This document shows, piece by piece, positions 8,444-18,344 of a stretch of 64,000 bases of DNA. Both the position numbers and the translations under genes were made by a program. Every line of letters begins with the position of its first letter. Positions within the stretch are counted from its first letter, which is position 1. The notes beneath the pieces are model-generated. The model saw only the letters and a list, made by a program, of their open reading frames with translations, searched no databases and was not told the DNA's origin. Source of the DNA: Piscinibacter sp. (GTDB taxonomy: Bacteria; Pseudomonadota; Gammaproteobacteria; Burkholderiales; Burkholderiaceae_C); assembly GCA_016706565.1 (NCBI GenBank), contig JADJJI010000005.1, forward strand, positions 561,566 to 625,565, given 5' to 3'.

Positions 8444-9523
8444 TCAGGGTTGTTTGCCGAGCACGCCGTCGGCGTACCACTTCATCTTCCACAGCTCGTC
8501 CTCGGCCAGGGTCTGGCCGGCGGCCACGCGCACGGCGCCGGTGGTGTCCTTGATCGGGCCGGTGAAGGGGTGGAACTTGCCGGCCAGGATCTCCGCCTTC
8601 TTCGCCTCGAACAGCGCCGCCACGTCCTTGGGCACCTCGGCGTTGGGCGGCACCACCTGCACGATGCCTTCCTTCATGCCCCACTTGGTGTCCTCGGATT
8701 TCCACTTGCCCTCGAGCATCTGGCGCACCTTGTGCACGTAGTAGACGCCCCAGTTCAGCGTGTTGCCCGAGAGGTGGGCCTTGGGGCCGAAGCGCGTCAT
8801 GTCGGAGTCCTGCCCGAAAGCGTACAGGCCCTTGCTCTGCGCGAGTTGCACCACGGCCGAGGAATCGGTGTTCTGGTAGAGCACGTCGGCACCCTGGTCG
8901 ATCAGCGCTTGCGCGGCTTCGCGCTCGCGGCCCGGGTCGTACCAGGAGTTGATCCACACCACCTTCACGCCGACCTTCGGGTTGACGGCGCGCGCGCCCA
9001 GCGTCCAGGCCGACAGGTTGCGGATCACCTCGGGGATCGGGAAGGGCGCCACATAGCCGAAGGTGTTGGTCTTCGTCATCTTGCCGCCGAGCAGGCCGAT
9101 CAGGTAGGCGCCCTCGTAGAAGCGCGTCTGGTAGATGCCCACGTTCTTCGCCGTCTTGTAGCCCGAGCAATGCTCGAAGGCCACATCGGGGAAGTCGGCC
9201 GCCACGCGGATCGTCGGATCCATGAAGCCGAACGAGGTGGTGAAGATCATCTTGCAGCCGTCGTTGACGAGCTGGCGGATCACGCGGTCGGCGTCGGCCG
9301 ACTCGGGCACCTTCTCGACGTAGACCGTCTGCACCTTGTTGCCGAACTCCTTCTCGACCATCAGGCGGCCGAGGTCGTGCTGGTAGGTCCAGCCGATGTC
9401 GGCGATCGGGCCGGAGTAGATGAAGCCGATCTTCAGCGGTGCGGCCGCGCGGGCCGCCACGGGCCAGAGAGCGGGCGCGGTGGCGGCGAGGCCGGAAGCG
9501 AGCAGCAGACGACGACGTTGCAT
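8444..9523 (-). CDS. BMP family ABC transporter substrate-binding protein
   Basis: 359 residues. The N-terminus MQRRRLLLASGLAATAPA is a secretion signal of the twin-arginine-like type, with cleavage near ARAAA. The mature part is a BMP/Med-type binding protein (LKIGFIYSGPIADIGWTYQH; later AQSKGLYAFGQDSDMTRFGP), a family that commonly binds nucleosides or purines for import. The ribosome-binding site AGGAG precedes the ATG at 9523. It is the first gene of the operon with flavin reductase and deaminase. No membrane or ATPase partner is in the window. A TGTATACA palindrome lies 50 bases before the start, so control by the nearby GntR regulator is likely. Confidence 0.88.
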   Translation of the reverse strand: MQRRRLLLASGLAATAPALWPVAARAAAPLKIGFIYSGPIADIGWTYQHDLGRLMVEKEFGNKVQTVYVEKVPESADADRVIRQLVNDGCKMIFTTSFGFMDPTIRVAADFPDVAFEHCSGYKTAKNVGIYQTRFYEGAYLIGLLGGKMTKTNTFGYVAPFPIPEVIRNLSAWTLGARAVNPKVGVKVVWINSWYDPGREREAAQALIDQGADVLYQNTDSSAVVQLAQSKGLYAFGQDSDMTRFGPKAHLSGNTLNWGVYYVHKVRQMLEGKWKSEDTKWGMKEGIVQVVPPNAEVPKDVAALFEAKKAEILAGKFHPFTGPIKDTTGAVRVAAGQTLAEDELWKMKWYADGVLGKQP

Positions 9524-9570
9524 GGGTGGGCTCCTGTGGGGGTGAAGGGGTGCCGGAGCCGGGCCGGCTG

Positions 9571-9590
9571 ATTGTATACACGCACAATCG
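9571..9590. promoter_or_regulatory. putative GntR operator, site 1
   Basis: The palindrome TGTATACA (9573-9580) lies in ATTGTATACACGCACAAT, about 50 bases upstream of the BMP-type gene start. FCD-subfamily GntR regulators usually bind short palindromes of this kind, and such a regulator is encoded immediately beyond. Together with site 2 at 9651-9664 it would fit repression of the BMP operon until an inducer binds. Confidence 0.6.
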
Positions 9591-9650
9591 ATGCCAGCCG
9601 TGAATGCAACTCAAGTCATTGATTCATATTGATTATTAGTCGACTATGAC

Positions 9651-9664
9651 GAATGTATACATTC
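9651..9664. promoter_or_regulatory. putative GntR operator, site 2 (perfect 14-bp palindrome)
   Basis: GAATGTATACATTC is a perfect palindrome with the same TGTATACA core as site 1, centred 81 bases away. The stretch between the two sites is the most AT-rich in this area and probably contains the BMP operon promoter. Confidence 0.65.
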
Positions 9665-9673
9665 ACCGAATCC

Positions 9674-9711
9674 GGGCGTTGAGCGCCCAACTTGGGTCAT
9701 CCCGACCCAAG
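9674..9711 (-). terminator. two small hairpins after the GntR gene
   Basis: Two stem-loops lie just downstream of the GntR stop (9732) on the minus strand. The first is CTTGGGTC/GACCCAAG with a five-base loop (9691-9711); the second is GGGCG/CGCCC (9674-9688). There is no T-run after either, so a classical intrinsic terminator is not certain; they may slow transcription or protect the 3' end. They separate the GntR gene from the palindromes and the BMP operon. Confidence 0.4.
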
Positions 9712-9731
9712 GTCGTGCAGCTTCGGCGACC

Positions 9732-10433
9732 TCAGCCGATCGGCGGCGGCAAGGCCAGGCGCGACTCGAGCGCGCGCAGGTGCTGGTCCATCAGCGCTGC
9801 GGCGCCGTCACCGTCGCGCAGCCCGAGCAGCTCGACGATGCGCTGGTGCTCGTCGTGTTCGCACGCGGCCTCGCCCGGCGCCTCGTAGAGGGCGACGATC
9901 AGCGAGCAGCGGGTCATCAGCTCGGTGAGCAGGCGCTGCAGCACGCGGTTGCCGCACAGCTGCGCCAGCGCGAGATGGAAGCCACCGGCCAGCGAGACCC
10001 AGCGGCCGTGATCGCCTTCGTGCAGCGCGGCATGCTCCGCTTCCAGTCGCGCCTGCAGGCGCTGCAGGTCGAGCGCGCCGATGCGCGCCGCCACGGCGCG
10101 CACGATGGCGCCTTCGATGGCGCGCCGCGCCTCGAACACCTCGCGTGTCTCTTCGGGGCTGGGGGCCGCCACGGTGGCGCCCTTGTTCGGCACGATCTCG
10201 ACGATCTGCGATTCCGCCAGCCGGCGCAGGGCCTGGCGCACCACCGTGCGGCTGACCTGGAACTGCTCGCACAGCCCCGCCTCGCCGAGCCGTTCGCCGG
10301 GCTTCAGGCGGCCTTGCATGACGGCGTCGAACAGGGCGTCGTAGACGGTTTGGTCCAGCGTGCCGCTGACGCGAAGCACCGGCGCGGGATGCCGCGCCAG
10401 GCTGGTGCGGGCACGGGGCCGCGGCAGGCTCAT
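9732..10433 (-). CDS. GntR family transcriptional regulator (FCD subfamily)
   Basis: 233 residues. A GntR winged helix-turn-helix fills residues about 25-95 (GRLKPGERLGEAGLCEQFQV, then SRTVVRQALRRLAE), followed by an all-helical FCD domain with the metal-ligand-like pattern in GGFHLALAQLCGN and CEHDEHQRIVELL. The ATG at 10433 shares one base with the stop of the upstream binding-protein gene (TGATG), so it is translated by coupling. Its likely targets are the TGTATACA sites at 9573 and 9651 in front of the BMP-flavin reductase-deaminase operon. The effector may be a carboxylate or a nucleobase breakdown product. Confidence 0.88.
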   Translation of the reverse strand: MSLPRPRARTSLARHPAPVLRVSGTLDQTVYDALFDAVMQGRLKPGERLGEAGLCEQFQVSRTVVRQALRRLAESQIVEIVPNKGATVAAPSPEETREVFEARRAIEGAIVRAVAARIGALDLQRLQARLEAEHAALHEGDHGRWVSLAGGFHLALAQLCGNRVLQRLLTELMTRCSLIVALYEAPGEAACEHDEHQRIVELLGLRDGDGAAALMDQHLRALESRLALPPPIG

Positions 10434-11545
10434 CAGCGGCGGAACTTCCCGTCGGTGCCGATGATGGACAGGTCGACGAAGTCCAGGCCGGTGTGGTCGG
10501 CCGCGCTGTAGCTGATCTCGAGCCCGCCGATGTCGACCTTGTTCATGCTTTCCAGTGCCTGCTGGATCTTGGCGCGTGTCGGGGCCGGGCCGGCGCGCCT
10601 GAGCGCGGCCACCAGCACCTTGGCGGCGGCGAAGCCTTCGAGCATTGCCGGCGACACGCCCTCCAGCCCCTTGGCCACGGCCAGGTCGTGCGCTTCCTTC
10701 ACCATCGGCGCCGACAGCGAGCGCTCGTAGGGGAACACCTGCGTGACGATGACGCCGCGAGCGTTCTCCTTCAGCGACTTGACGAAGCCGCCCGAGGCGT
10801 TGTTCGAGAAGGTGACGATCTGCGCGCGCGAGCCGGCCTTGCGGATCGCCTCGATGCCGTCGGCCACCGCGTTGCCCGAACCGATGAACAGCACCGCCTG
10901 CACGCCGGAGCTGGCCACCAGCGGCGCGATCTTGGCAAAGTCCCACTTGGCGCGATCATATTTCTCGATGAAGACGGCGTTCTTGCCCACGCCGGCGAAG
11001 CCGCGCTTCGCGCCTTCGAGCAAGTCGGCGCCGAAGCTGTCCTCGACGTGGATCACGCCGATGTGGTCCATGCCGATCAGGCTGAGGTGCTGCACCGCGC
11101 GCTCGGCCTCGCGCTGGTAGGTGGCGCGCACGTTGAACACCCAGGGGTTGACAGGCTTGTGCAGCACCATGGCCCCGGTGGAGGGCGCGATCAGCGGCAC
11201 CTTGTATTGATCGAGCAGCGGCACGATGGCCTGCGTGTGGGGCGTGCCGCGGCTGAGGAACAGCGCGACCACGTTCTTCTCGGTGATCAGCACCTTGGCG
11301 TTCTCGCCCGCGAGCTTGGGGTCGAACTTGTCGTCCATGGCGACGATCTCGATCGCCTGGCCATTCACCCCGCCCTTGGCGTTGGTGGCGTCGATGTAGA
11401 GCTTGGCGCCGTCCGAGACTTCCTTGACGCCGGCGGCCACCGGGCCGCTGAAGCCCGAGGTCTGCCCGACGACGATCTGTGCCGCCGCCGACGCGGTGAT
11501 GCACAGGCCCAGGACTGCGGCCAGCCAGTGCACAACTCGTTTCAT
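10433..11545 (-). CDS. branched-chain amino acid-type ABC transporter substrate-binding protein
   Basis: 370 residues with a signal peptide (HWLAAVLGLCITASAAAQ). The mature protein is a type I periplasmic binding protein of the LivJ-like group: VVGQTSGFSGPVAAGVKEVS at the start and KGGVNGQAIEIVAMDDKFDP are family marks. Ligands of this group include amino acids, aromatic acids and amides, so the name does not fix the substrate. The gene overlaps the GntR regulator by one base and leads the transcript. No permease or ATPase is adjacent. The ATG at 11545 has a GGAG ribosome-binding site. Confidence 0.88.
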   Translation of the reverse strand: MKRVVHWLAAVLGLCITASAAAQIVVGQTSGFSGPVAAGVKEVSDGAKLYIDATNAKGGVNGQAIEIVAMDDKFDPKLAGENAKVLITEKNVVALFLSRGTPHTQAIVPLLDQYKVPLIAPSTGAMVLHKPVNPWVFNVRATYQREAERAVQHLSLIGMDHIGVIHVEDSFGADLLEGAKRGFAGVGKNAVFIEKYDRAKWDFAKIAPLVASSGVQAVLFIGSGNAVADGIEAIRKAGSRAQIVTFSNNASGGFVKSLKENARGVIVTQVFPYERSLSAPMVKEAHDLAVAKGLEGVSPAMLEGFAAAKVLVAALRRAGPAPTRAKIQQALESMNKVDIGGLEISYSAADHTGLDFVDLSIIGTDGKFRR

Positions 11546-11669
11546 TTTCGATCTCCGTGTGCGGCGCCATGGGGCGCCTGAACCCGCCAGTGTGGCGAGT
11601 CTACGGGGCCGACGATAGCCGGTGCCGGTGGCGCTATCGTGAAGCCCTGCACGATCCCCGCTGCCTCCC

Positions 11670-11675
11670 TAGAAT
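11670..11675 (+). promoter_or_regulatory. possible -10 element of the uvrA gene
   Basis: TAGAAT at 11670-11675 is a good sigma-70 -10 hexamer, 24 bases before the ATG at 11700 and followed by a GGAGG ribosome-binding site at 11692-11696. No strong -35 hexamer is visible at the expected distance, so the call is tentative. Confidence 0.4.
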
Positions 11676-11699
11676 GCTCTCCCTTCGCCCTGGAGGCCC

Positions 11700-14600
11700 A
11701 TGGACAGCAGCAGCAAGACCGGCAAGGACGGCGCCATCGGCACGATCCGCATCCGCGGCGCCCGCCAGCACAACCTGAAGAACCTCGACCTCGACATCCG
11801 CACCGGCGAGATGACGGTGGTGACCGGGCCCAGCGGCTCGGGCAAGTCCAGCCTGGTGTTCGACACGCTCTACGCCGAAGGCCAGCGGCGCTACGTCGAG
11901 ACCTTCAGCGCCTATGCGCGCCAGTTCCTCGACCGCATGGACCGCCCGGCGGTCGATCGCGTCGACGGCGTGCCGCCGGCCATCGCCATCGACCAGACCA
12001 ACCCGGTGCGCAGCTCGCGCTCGACGGTCGGCACGATGACCGAGCTGAACGATCACCTGAAGCTGCTGTTCGCGCGTGCCGCCGAGCTGTTCGACAAGCA
12101 GACCGCGCAGCGCGTGCGCCACGACTCGCCCGAGACGATCTACGCGGAGCTGATGGCCCGCACGAAGGAGGCTGATCCGCGTCTCGTGGTGACCTTCCCG
12201 GTCGAGTTGCCCGCCGGCACCAGCGAGGCCGACATCGAACAATGGCTGGCGGCCAGCGGCTTCACCCGCGTGCAGGCGCAGCGCGAGGTGGCCTCGCCCA
12301 CCGGCCCGCGCACGCTGCTGGATGTGGTGGCCGATCGCTTCCGGCTGCAGGGCACCGAGAAGGTCCGAGCCGTCGAGGCGATCGAGATGGCGCTCAAGCG
12401 CGGCAGCGGCCGTGTCAACGTCTACGCGCTGAAGGACGAAGGCGAGCCCGATCTGTGGCGCTTCAGCACCGGCCTGCATTGCCCCGACAGCGACCTGCGC
12501 TACGCCGACCCGCAACCGGCGCTGTTCAGCTTCAACTCGGCCTACGGCGCCTGCGACACCTGCCGCGGCTTCGGCCGCGTCATCGGCGTCGACTACGGCC
12601 TGGTCATCCCCGATCACCGCAAGACGCTGCGCTCCGGCGCGATCAAGCCGATGCAGACGCCGGCCTGGAAGGAATGCCAGGACGACCTGCTCAAGTACGG
12701 CGGCGAGGCCGGCATCCCGCGCGACACGCCCTGGTCGGCGCTCACCGAAGGCCAGCGCGACTGGGTCATCAACGGCTCGCCGAACTGGAACGGCAACTGG
12801 AACAAGCAGTGGTATGGCGTCAAGCGCTTCTTCGAGTACCTCGAATCGAAGTCCTACAAGATGCACATCCGCGTGCTGCTGTCCAAGTACCGCAGCTATA
12901 CGCCCTGCCATGTGTGCGGCGGCGCGCGGCTGAAGACCGAGGCGCTGCTGTGGCGCCTCGGCACGAAGGAAGATGCCGATTCGGTGTTCGAACCCGCGCG
13001 GCGCTTCATGCCGCAGGGCGTGAGCTGGTCGCGCGCGCAGCTGGAGGCCTTGCCCGGCCTGACGGTGCACGACCTGATGCTGCTGCCGATAGCCCGCATC
13101 CGGCGATTCTTCGACCGCATCAGCCTGCCCAGCGGCATGCTCGACGAGGCACTGAAACTGCTGCTGGACGAGATCCGCACGCGGCTCAAGTACCTGTGCG
13201 ATGTCGGCATCGGCTACCTGACGCTGGACCGGCAGAGCCGCACCCTCAGCGGTGGCGAAGTGCAGCGCATCAACCTGACGACGGCGCTGGGCACGTCGCT
13301 CGTCAACACCATGTTCGTGCTCGACGAGCCGAGCATCGGCCTGCATCCGCGCGACATGAATCGCATCGTCGAGGCCATGCACCGGCTGCGCGACGCCGGC
13401 AACACGCTGGTCGTCGTCGAGCACGACCCGGCGGTGATGCTCGCCGCGGATCGCCTCATCGACATGGGCCCCGGCCCTGGCGAGCGCGGCGGCACCATCG
13501 TCTTCGACGGCACGCCCGAGGCCATCCGCAGCGCCGACACGCTGACCGGCGCCTACCTCGGCGGGCGCAAGCACGTCAGCATGGGCATCAAGCGGCTGGT
13601 CTCGGAAGCCACGCCCAAGCTGATCGTCGAGGGGGCCCGCGAGCACAACCTGAAGAACGTGACGGTGGCCTTCCCGCTGCAGCACCTGGTCTGCGTGACC
13701 GGCGTGTCGGGCTCGGGCAAGAGCACGCTGATGCAGGACGTGCTCCACCCGGCGCTGCAGCGCCACTTCGGCAAGGCCACCGAAACGCCGGGCGAGCACG
13801 ACCGACTGCTCGGCGCCGACTGGCTCAACGACGCGGTGTTCGTCGACCAGTCGCCGATCGGCAAGACGGCACGGTCCAACCCGGCGAGTTACGTCGGCGC
13901 TTTCGACGAGATCCGCAAGCTGTTCGCGCAGGCGCCGCTGGCGCTGCAGCGCGGCTACGGCGCCGGCATGTTCAGCTTCAACGCCGGCGACGGGCGCTGC
14001 CCGACCTGCGGCGGCTCGGGCTTCGAGCATGTGGAGATGCAGTTCCTCAGCGACGTCTACCTGCGCTGCCAGGACTGCGACGGCCGCCGCTACCGCGCCG
14101 AACTGCTCGACGTGAAGATCGACCGCCGCCTGCCCGGCGACGTGATCCGCGACCTGTCGGTGGCCGACGTGCTCGAGCTCACCGTCAGCGAAGCGGTGCA
14201 GCTGTTCCGCGACGACCGCGAGGTGCTGCGCGTGCTGCAGCCGATCGTCGACGTCGGCCTCGAGTACGTGAAGCTCGGCCAGCCGGTGCCCACGCTGTCG
14301 GGCGGCGAGGCGCAGCGCCTGAAGCTCGCCGGCTTCCTCGCCGAGGCCACGCAGAACGGCGCGGCCAGCCGCCAGCCGCTGGCGCGCAAGGGCACGCTGT
14401 ACCTGTTCGACGAGCCGACCACCGGGCTGCACTTCGACGACATCGCCAAGCTGATGCGTGCCTTCCGCAAGCTGCTGGAGGCGGGGCATTCGATCATCGT
14501 CATCGAGCACAACCTCGACGTGATCCGCGCCAGCGACTGGCTGGTCGACCTCGGCCCCGAGGGTGGCGACGCCGGCGGGCAGGTCGTGTGCGTGGGCACG

Positions 14601-17436
14601 CCGGAGGAGGTGAAGCGCCACCCGGCCTCGCACACCGGCCGTGCACTGGCCGAGTACGAACGTGCCATCGGCATCGGCGTGCCGGTGGCCGAGGAGGGCG
14701 TGCCGCTGCAGTCCCTCGTCAAGGCGGCGCGCGACGAGCGCCGCGTCAGCGAGCAGCTGATCCGCATCGTCAACGCGCGCGAGCACAACCTGAAGGCGCT
14801 CGACGTCGACATCCCGCGCGGCAAGTTCAACGTGGTCACCGGCGTGTCCGGCTCGGGCAAGAGCACGCTGGCCTTCGACATCCTCTTCAACGAGGGCCAG
14901 CGGCGTTACCTCGAATCGCTGAATGCCTATGCGCGCAGCATCGTGCAGCCGGCCGGGCGGCCGGAGGTGGACGCGGTGTACGGGATTCCGCCCACCGTGG
15001 CGATCGAGCAGCGCCTCTCGCGCGGCGGCCGCAAGAGCACGGTTGCTACCACCACCGAGGTGTGGCACTTCCTGCGCCTGCTCTACGTGAAGCTCGGCCT
15101 GCAGCATTGCAGCAAGGACGGCGCGCCTGTGAAGCCGCAGAGCGCCGAGAGCATCGCCGCGCAACTGCTGCGTGATCACAAGGGCCAGCATGTCGGCCTG
15201 CTCGCGCCGCTGGTGGTGAATCGCAAGGGCGTCTACACCGACCTCGCCAAATGGGCCAAGGCGCGCGGGCACACGCACCTGCGTGTCGACGGCGAGTTCC
15301 TCAAGGTGGATCCGTGGCCGCGGCTGGACCGCTTCAAGGAGCACACGCTGGAGCTGCCGGTGGGCGACCTGATCGTCGACCCGGAGAACGAAGTTGAACT
15401 GCGCCAGCTGCTTGCCAAGGCGCTGGAGCTCGGCAAGGGCGTGATGCACCTGCTCGCGCCGCTGGACGGCCTGAAGGGCGCCATGCTCGCCGGTGCGGCG
15501 ACCGCGCGCATCGGCGCGGTGAAGGTGTTCTCCACCAAGCGCGCCTGCCCGGTGTGCGGCACCAGCTACCCCGAGCTGGACCCGCGCATGTTCAGCTACA
15601 ACAGCAAGCACGGCTGGTGCACCACCTGCGTGGGCACCGGCCTGGCGCTGACGCGCGAGCAGCGCAAGGCCTACGACGATTCGGTGCGACGACGACGACA
15701 ACAAGGGCCGCGAGCAGAGCTTTCCCTCCGAGGAGCCCGAGGTCGACGGACTGGTCGACGCGCCGTGCCCCGACTGCGGTGGCACCCGCCTGAACCTGGC
15801 CTCGCGCGGCGTGACCTTCGAGAACGAGGCGATCACCGCGGTGGCACGCATGAGCGTGTCGGACTGTCGTACCTGGATCGAGGCGCTGCGCCTGGCCGGC
15901 CGCGATGCCGACATCGCGCGCGACGTGGTCAGCGAGATCCAGAGCCGCCTCGAGTTCCTCGAGGAAGTGGGCCTGGGCTACCTGACGCTGGACCGTGCCG
16001 CGCCCACGCTCAGCGGCGGCGAGGCGCAGCGCATCCGCCTCGCGGCGCAGCTCGGCAGCAACCTGCAGGGCGTGTGCTACGTGCTGGACGAGCCGACCAT
16101 CGGCCTGCACCCGCGCGACAACCAGATCCTGCTCGACGCGCTGCACAAGCTCGGTGACAAGGGCAACACGCTGGTCGTCGTCGAGCACGACGAGGACACC
16201 ATCCGCCGCGCCGACCACATCATCGACATCGGCCCCGGCGCCGGCAAACGCGGCGGCCGGCTGGTGGCCGAGGGCAGTGCGGCGACGCTGTCGGCGAACG
16301 CCGAGTCCGTCACCGGGCGCTTCCTCGCGCAGCCGATGCGGCATCCGTTGAAGCCGCGCCGCGCGGTGGCCGCTGGCCAGCCGCAGCTGCTGCTGCGCGG
16401 CGCGGCGCTGCACAACCTGAAGAACCTCGATGTGCCCGTGCCGCTGGGCCGGCTGGTCGCGGTGACGGGCGTCAGCGGCTCGGGCAAATCGACACTGGCT
16501 CGCGACGTGCTGCTGGCCAACCTGCAGTTCATCAACGTGCGCGGTTCGAAGCCGAGCTGGCAAGGCTGTTCATCGATCGAAGGCTGGCAGCAGATCGACC
16601 GCGTGCTCGAGGTCGACCAGACGCCGATCGGCAAGACGCCACGTTCCTGCCCCGCCACCTACATCGGCTTCTGGGACGTGATCCGGCGGCTGTTCACCGA
16701 GACGCTGGAGGCCAAGGCGCGCGGCTACGCGGCGGCGCGCTTCTCCTTCAACACCGGCGACGGCCGCTGCCCGGCCTGCGAGGGCCAGGGCCTGCGCACC
16801 ATCGAGATGAGCTTCCTGCCCGACGTGAAGGTGCCCTGCGACGTCTGCCACGGCCAGCGCTTCAACGCCGAGACTCTGGCCGTCACCTGGCGCGGCCGCA
16901 ACATCGGCGAGGTGCTGACCATGGAGGTCGACGAGGCGGTGGACTTCTTCGCCTCGATGCCGGCGATCAGCCACCCGCTGCAGCTGCTCAAGGACGTGGG
17001 GCTGGGCTACCTCACGCTCGGCCAGCCTTCGCCGACGCTGTCGGGCGGCGAGGCGCAGCGCATCAAGCTCGTCACCGAGCTGACCAAGGTGCGCGACGAC
17101 ATCACGCGCCGCGGCAACAAGGCGCCGCACACGCTGTACGTGCTCGACGAGCCGACGGTGGGCCTGCACATGGCCGACGTGGAGAAGCTGATCCGCGTGC
17201 TGCACCGGCTGGTCGACGGCGGGCACAGCGTGGTGGTGATCGAACACGATCTCGACGTGGTCGCCGAGGCCGACTGGATCGTCGACCTCGGGCCCGAAGG
17301 CGGCGAGCGTGGCGGCGGCATCGTCGCACAGTGCTCGCCGGAAGCCCTGGTGCGCGTGGCGGCCAGCCACACCGGCACGGCGCTGCGGCCGGTGCTGGCG
17401 CGCGGCGCGGCAGCGAAGGCGGTGGTGCCGGCCTGA
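11700..17436 (+). pseudogene. uvrA: tandem (double-length) UvrA excinuclease subunit, interrupted by a 1-base frameshift
   Basis: Two UvrA units are fused head to tail, about 1911 residues if the shift is ignored. Four Walker A motifs are present near residues 43, 668, 1048 and 1590, each with its LSGGE signature and DEP(S/T) Walker B. The zinc modules are visible (CDTCRGFG, CPTCGGSG, CPVCGTSY, CPACEGQG). UvrA is the DNA-damage sensor of nucleotide excision repair; a single-chain double form would be a ready-made dimer and is known in Burkholderiales. The reading frame shifts by +1 at 15684-15700, in a GACGACGACGAC run. The first frame then runs on out of register to 16157, and the second resumes in register to 17436 with all motifs intact. 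This fits either a sequencing error or a recent mutation. The standard uvrA is presumably elsewhere. Confidence 0.8.
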
Positions 17437-18225
17437 TCAGGCGCGGCGTCGGCGCGCCAGCGCGGCCACCGCCGTGCCGAGCGCGGCCAGCCAGCCCAGG
17501 CCGAGCGCGCCGCCACCGCCGCTGTCGGTGGCCGGCGGCGTGGTGGAGGCGATGCTGCCGTTGAGGAACAGCACGCGCTCGAAAGTGGTCGTCGAGGCGC
17601 CCTGCTTCATCGTGAAGACCAGGTCCGGTGTGGACACCGCGCTGGTGGTCGGGGCGTAGGTCACGGTGATCGAGCAAGTGCCGGCCGGCGCCAGCGTCAC
17701 GCCTTCGCAGCCTGCCTTCGCCAGCACGAAGTTGGCCGCGCCGGTGCCGACGGCGGCCACGCTGGTGATCTGCAGGTTCTCGCTCACGGCAGTCGAGTGC
17801 TTCAGCGAGACCGTCTGCGCCGCCGAGTTGCCGTTCAATGCTGCGCTGAAGTTCAGCTGCGACTCGCTCTCCGGCGTGGTCTTCGGCGTATCGGCGATGT
17901 AGGCGGCGATGTCGCGCACCTGCTGATTCGTGAGCACGCGCAGTGGGCGCATATCGGGCTGAGTGGCGAGTGCAGCCGTGAAGCGAGTCATCGCCGTATC
18001 GAACGTGATATCTGCAAAGCTGTCGCCTGTACCGCTGATTTGGCTGCGACGAGCCTCGACAGAACCGTGGCAGCTCGTGCAGCTCGGAAGCCCAGCATTG
18101 CCGCTTGCCAAGGCGGTGTTCTCGAACAGCGCTTTGCCCGTCACCGGGTTGTCGGCCGTCTGCGCCTGGGCTGCGAAGGCGAGCACGGAAAGAGCAAGTG
18201 CAAGGGGTGCTGGGGTCGGGCGCAT
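17437..18225 (-). CDS. secreted monohaem cytochrome c with Ig-like domain and GlyGly-CTERM-like tail
   Basis: 262 residues. A signal peptide (LALALSVLAFAAQAQ) leads into a class-I-like cytochrome c with one haem site, SCTSCH near residue 50, and a plausible Met ligand in QPDMRPL near 90. Residues about 120-220 look like a choice-of-anchor-D/ASH-type beta domain (CEGVTLAPAGTCSITVTYAP). The C-terminus is Gly-rich, then hydrophobic, then RRRRA, matching the GlyGly-CTERM pattern processed by rhombosortase. The protein is probably exported and held at or released from the surface. Its stop directly abuts that of uvrA (TGATCA). A redox role is inferred; no partner is adjacent. Confidence 0.75.
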   Translation of the reverse strand: MRPTPAPLALALSVLAFAAQAQTADNPVTGKALFENTALASGNAGLPSCTSCHGSVEARRSQISGTGDSFADITFDTAMTRFTAALATQPDMRPLRVLTNQQVRDIAAYIADTPKTTPESESQLNFSAALNGNSAAQTVSLKHSTAVSENLQITSVAAVGTGAANFVLAKAGCEGVTLAPAGTCSITVTYAPTTSAVSTPDLVFTMKQGASTTTFERVLFLNGSIASTTPPATDSGGGGALGLGWLAALGTAVAALARRRRA

Positions 18226-18344
18226 GGTGTGGGGAGGAACTGCAATGCCCGCGATTCCAGCCTGCGCCGCCCTGCGCAGGGGCTACGAAAGGTTACCGCG
18301 GTCGGACTGTTGCACCGCGAAGACGCCGCCGCGAGGCCGCGCCG

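Noticed and set aside
15684-15700. Programmed +1 frameshift in UvrA
   Set aside because: There is no rare-codon or stop-codon pause or known slippery site; the GAC repeat is better explained by indel or sequencing error.
11634-15914. Very long open frame antisense to uvrA
   Set aside because: It lies opposite a gene with full motif support and its translation is low-complexity Ala/Arg/His-rich, a usual result of high third-position GC.
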